DNA from: Burkholderiales bacterium
GTDB taxonomy: Bacteria; Pseudomonadota; Gammaproteobacteria; Burkholderiales; Burkholderiaceae_C
NCBI GenBank assembly: GCA_016213325.1
Contig: JACRAY010000024.1
Coordinates: forward strand, 62,001-126,000
DNA: 64,000 nt
Reading direction: 5' to 3'
The notes under the pieces are model-generated. The model saw only the letters and a list, made by a program, of their open reading frames with translations, did not search any database and had not been told where the DNA came from. The position numbers and the translations under genes were made by a program. Each line of letters begins with the position of its first letter. The stretch's first letter is position 1. Below are positions 61,532 to 64,000 of this stretch, piece by piece.

Positions 61532-62806
61532 ATGGACGAAGGCACCCTGCAATTCGACGGCGTGAGCTACGCGGACGGGCACGTTTCCGACCCGCAGCTC
61601 ATGGGCTGGATGCAGGGCACGCCGCCTGCTCCCGAGCTGCGCGTGCAGTTCGACGGCGACCGCTTCCTCGACTTCCCGCAGATCCGATGGTCGCTCGCGC
61701 ACATGCGCGAGCTGGTGCCCACCGTCGGCGTGTGGCGCGGCAGCGCCGCCGCCAGCACGCTGCGCGAGCCGAAGCCGGCCGACGAGGAAGCGATCGACGC
61801 GCTGAAATTCACCGACATGAACGGGCGCAAGCGCCGCTGGGACGAGGCGCTGTTCGACACCTACACCGACGGCATCGTGGTGCTGCACCGGGGGCGCCGC
61901 ATCTTCGAGCGCTACTTCGGCGCGCTCAGGCCGCACGGCACGCACAGCTGCTTTTCCATCACCAAGTCGTATGCCGCCACGCTGGCGTGCATGCTGGTGC
62001 AGGAACACGAGCTGGACGAGGCGCAGACCGTGCCGCACTACCTGCCCGAGATGGAAGGCACGGCCTGGCGCGACGCGACGCTGCGCGAGGTGCTCGACAT
62101 GCAGGTGGGCGTGGCCTACTCCGAGGCGTACGCCGACCCGAAAGCCGACATCTGGGCCTACTCGCGAGCCGGCGGCATGCGCCCGCGGCCGCCGGGCCAC
62201 GACGGCCCGGGCAACTTCTACGACTACCTGCTCACGCTGCGCAAGGAGGGCGGGCACGGCGAAGCCTTCGCGTACAAGACGGTCAACACCGAGGTGCTGT
62301 GCTGGATCATGAAGAAGGTGACGGGGCAGCCGCTGGCCGAGATGCTGAGCGAGCGCATCTGGGCGCCGCTCGGCTGCGAGCAGGACGGCTACCTCACGGT
62401 CGACGCGATCGGCGTGCCCATGGGCGGCGGCGGCTTGAGCGCCAACCTGCGCGACCTGGCGCGCTTCGGCGAGCTGATGCGGCGCGAAGGCGACTGGCAG
62501 GGCCGGCCCGTGCTGCAGCCGCAGGTGGTGGCGGACATCCGGCGCGGCAGCGACCCCGACCGGTTCGCCAAGGCCGGCTACCACCTGCTGCCCGGCTACT
62601 CGTACCGCAACATGTGGTGGGTCACGCACAACGAGCTGGGTGCGTTCGAGGCGCGCGGCATCCATGGCCAGCGCCTGTATGTCGCGCCCGACGCCGACAT
62701 GGTGATCGCGCGCTTCGCGTCGCACCCCGTCGCCGCCAGCGCGGCGAATGACCCGATCACGCTGCCTGCCTTCCTGGCGCTCGGCTGCATGCTGCGCGAC
62801 AGGTAG
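61532..62806 (+). CDS. Serine hydrolase, beta-lactamase class C-like (esterase family)
   Basis: A 424-residue protein of the serine beta-lactamase-like superfamily (class C/EstB group). The SxxK motif is SITK with Ser142 and Lys145; the second motif lies around YKTVNTEVLC. There is no obvious signal peptide and the N-terminal 130 residues are an extra domain, so it is more likely a cytosolic esterase or amidase than a true beta-lactamase. The start at 61532 follows AAGGGGACGTGC. It ends 14 bp before the TauE-type permease gene, so the two may be cotranscribed. Confidence 0.85.
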   Translation: MDEGTLQFDGVSYADGHVSDPQLMGWMQGTPPAPELRVQFDGDRFLDFPQIRWSLAHMRELVPTVGVWRGSAAASTLREPKPADEEAIDALKFTDMNGRKRRWDEALFDTYTDGIVVLHRGRRIFERYFGALRPHGTHSCFSITKSYAATLACMLVQEHELDEAQTVPHYLPEMEGTAWRDATLREVLDMQVGVAYSEAYADPKADIWAYSRAGGMRPRPPGHDGPGNFYDYLLTLRKEGGHGEAFAYKTVNTEVLCWIMKKVTGQPLAEMLSERIWAPLGCEQDGYLTVDAIGVPMGGGGLSANLRDLARFGELMRREGDWQGRPVLQPQVVADIRRGSDPDRFAKAGYHLLPGYSYRNMWWVTHNELGAFEARGIHGQRLYVAPDADMVIARFASHPVAASAANDPITLPAFLALGCMLRDR

Positions 62807-62820
62807 CGACAATCGCGGGC

Positions 62821-63579
62821 TTGGCTCTCCCGTTCATCACCGACTGGCAGTTCTACGCCGCCGCGATCCCCGCGGTGCTGCTCATGGGCATCAGCAAGAG
62901 CGGCTTCGGCTCGGGCTTCGGCTCGCTCGCCGTGCCGCTGATGGCGATGGCCATCACCGTGCCGCAGGCCGCGGCGATCTTCATGCCGATCCTGTTCGTC
63001 ATGGACGTGCTCGGCGTGGCCGCCTTCCGGCGCCACTTCGACTTCCAGCTGATCCGCTTCCTCATCCCGCTGGGGCTGGTGGGCACGGTGATCGGCACGC
63101 TGTCGTTCCGGCTGCTCGATGCGCGGCTGGTGGCCGGCATCGTGGGCATCTTCACGCTGCTGTTCCTGGCGCAGCGCCTCGCATTCCCGCCGCGCGCCGC
63201 GAGCCCGCACCCGCCGAAATGGGCCGGTGCGCTGCTCACCGTCACCTCCGGCTTCACGAGTTTCGTGTCGCACGCCGGCGGGCCGCCCATCAGCGCCTAC
63301 ATCGTGCCGATGCGCCTCGCGCCCATCGTGTACACGGCCACGATGGCGGCGTTCTTCTTCGTCATCAACCTGAGCAAGTGGGTGCCGTACGCCTGGCTCG
63401 GCCTGCTGGACTTGCGCAACCTGGCGACTTCGCTGGTGCTGCTGCCGCTGGCTCCCTTGGGCGTGTGGGTCGGCGTGCGGCTGGCGCACCGCATCCAGCC
63501 GCAACTGTTCTACCGGCTGGTCTACATCGGCATGCTGCTGACCGGCATCAAGCTGGTCTGGGACGGGTTCTTCGCCTGA
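62821..63579 (+). CDS. TSUP/TauE-SafE family sulfite/anion permease
   Basis: A 252-residue inner-membrane protein with about eight hydrophobic segments in two halves. Family features are MGISKSGFGSGFGSLAVPLM in the first half and GFTSFVSHAGGPPISAYIVP in the second, which are hallmark TauE/SafE motifs. Substrate unknown (sulfite, sulfonates or other organic anions). The likely start is TTG at 62821; the first in-frame ATG (62884) would remove the first membrane segment. Its 3' end overlaps the convergent PAS protein gene by 58 bp. Confidence 0.87.
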   Translation: MALPFITDWQFYAAAIPAVLLMGISKSGFGSGFGSLAVPLMAMAITVPQAAAIFMPILFVMDVLGVAAFRRHFDFQLIRFLIPLGLVGTVIGTLSFRLLDARLVAGIVGIFTLLFLAQRLAFPPRAASPHPPKWAGALLTVTSGFTSFVSHAGGPPISAYIVPMRLAPIVYTATMAAFFFVINLSKWVPYAWLGLLDLRNLATSLVLLPLAPLGVWVGVRLAHRIQPQLFYRLVYIGMLLTGIKLVWDGFFA

Positions 63580-64000
63580 GGCACTTCGCGCCAGGTGGTC
63601 ACGGTGCCCAGGCGCTGTCCCTGCACGCGGTGCGAAACCATCAGGCAGTGCAAGGTGCGGCCATCGGTGCGTTCGACGAGCCCCGAGTGTTCTTCTTCCG
63701 GGCGGGCATGGTGCGCCTCGACCAGTGCCAGCAGGAACTGCGGGTCGCGCACCTGTGCAAGCTGCAGGGCGAGCAGGGCCGAGTCGTTCAGGCCTTCCAT
63801 GCGCTCGGCCGTGAGGCGCCACATCTGCAGGAAGCGCAGGTTGTAGTGCATCGCGTGCCCGAAGTGGCCGGTGGCCAGCACGCCGTCTTCGCAGGCGTCC
63901 AGCGTTGCCAGCAGCAGCGCCACCGTGGCCCGGGCCTCGCCCAGGTCCTGCATGCGCGTCTGCAGCGAGCGGTTGGCGGCCAGCAGCTTCTGCTGCGACG
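63522..64000 (-). CDS. PAS-domain protein, C-terminal part (start outside window)
   Basis: The frame is open to the window edge. At least 158 residues are visible: a helical linker (LLAANRSLQTRMQDLGEAR) leading to a PAS-like domain (LDACEDGVLATGHFGHAMHYN ... FLQMWRLTAERMEG) with a C-terminal TWREV strand. The protein ends right after the PAS domain, so any catalytic domain would be N-terminal and upstream. The family (sensor kinase, GGDEF or other) cannot be decided. The 58 bp 3' overlap with the permease gene is in opposite orientation. Confidence 0.75.
   Translation of the reverse strand, partial: SQQKLLAANRSLQTRMQDLGEARATVALLLATLDACEDGVLATGHFGHAMHYNLRFLQMWRLTAERMEGLNDSALLALQLAQVRDPQFLLALVEAHHARPEEEHSGLVERTDGRTLHCLMVSHRVQGQRLGTVTTWREVPQAKNPSQTSLMPVSSMPM

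Overview
The window is about 64 kb of GC-rich chromosome from a betaproteobacterium, most likely order Burkholderiales and probably family Comamonadaceae (Variovorax/Ramlibacter-like). That placement is an inference from gene content and order: dusB-fis-purH, hemL-thiD-rubredoxin-pilGHIJ-pilL, algH-ruvX-pyrR-pyrB-pyrC'. No rRNA, CRISPR array or transposase gene was seen. One tRNA, tRNA-Arg(CCT), is present.

Layout. 1-6.6 kb: the 3' part of formyl-CoA:oxalate CoA-transferase (frc), a YqaA-type membrane protein, the overlapping dusB-fis-purH operon, then hemL and thiD on the minus strand. 6.7-16.8 kb: rubredoxin and the type IV pilus chemosensory operon pilG-pilH-pilI-pilJ-pilL, interrupted between pilJ and pilL by a 371 bp block dense in hairpins. 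16.9-37.6 kb: an accessory island with four very large RTX-tailed, Ca-binding, repeat-rich proteins, all on the minus strand. Between the first and second lie a radical SAM/SPASM maturase of the GrrM/OscB (cyclophane-forming) type, a flavin-dependent tryptophan-halogenase-like protein fused to a C-terminal HxD...H (Fe/2-oxoglutarate-oxygenase-like) domain, and a LuxR-type regulator. 37.7-46.7 kb: photolyase, algH, ruvX, pyrR, pyrB, a dihydroorotase-like gene lacking metal ligands, an acyltransferase, and a divergent ferric-type ABC transporter pair. 46.7-52.7 kb: a large hybrid sensor kinase with a stand-alone receiver, the tRNA and 6-phosphogluconate dehydrogenase. 52.7-64 kb: a delta-60 propeller protein without RTX tail, a tightly overlapping moxR-small membrane protein-GNAT-CPBP protease-VWA operon, cytochrome c4, a DUF1841 protein, a thiolase, a serine hydrolase, a TauE-like permease and a partial PAS protein.

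Most interesting result. The RTX protein at 16935-20471 begins with four back-to-back W-x-N tripeptides (WGN, WYN, WYN, WSN) immediately after the start. Its gene is divergent, across 130 bp, from the maturase and halogenase-like genes, which overlap each other by 4 bp. Three-residue cyclophane synthases act on aromatic-x-x motifs and flavin halogenases act on tryptophan, so I propose that the aromatic head of this predicted type I secreted protein is crosslinked and possibly halogenated or oxidised. The motif array and gene order are visible in the sequence; the enzyme families rest on motifs; the substrate-enzyme pairing is inference.

Other structure: two copies of a TTCTGCG-based palindromic element, both between convergent genes; a 39 bp perfect inverted repeat flanking 164 bp with a C15 tract; seven-repeat delta-60 propellers in two proteins; a one-base frameshift in the second RTX gene; and a tRNA acceptor mismatch coinciding with an upstream hairpin.
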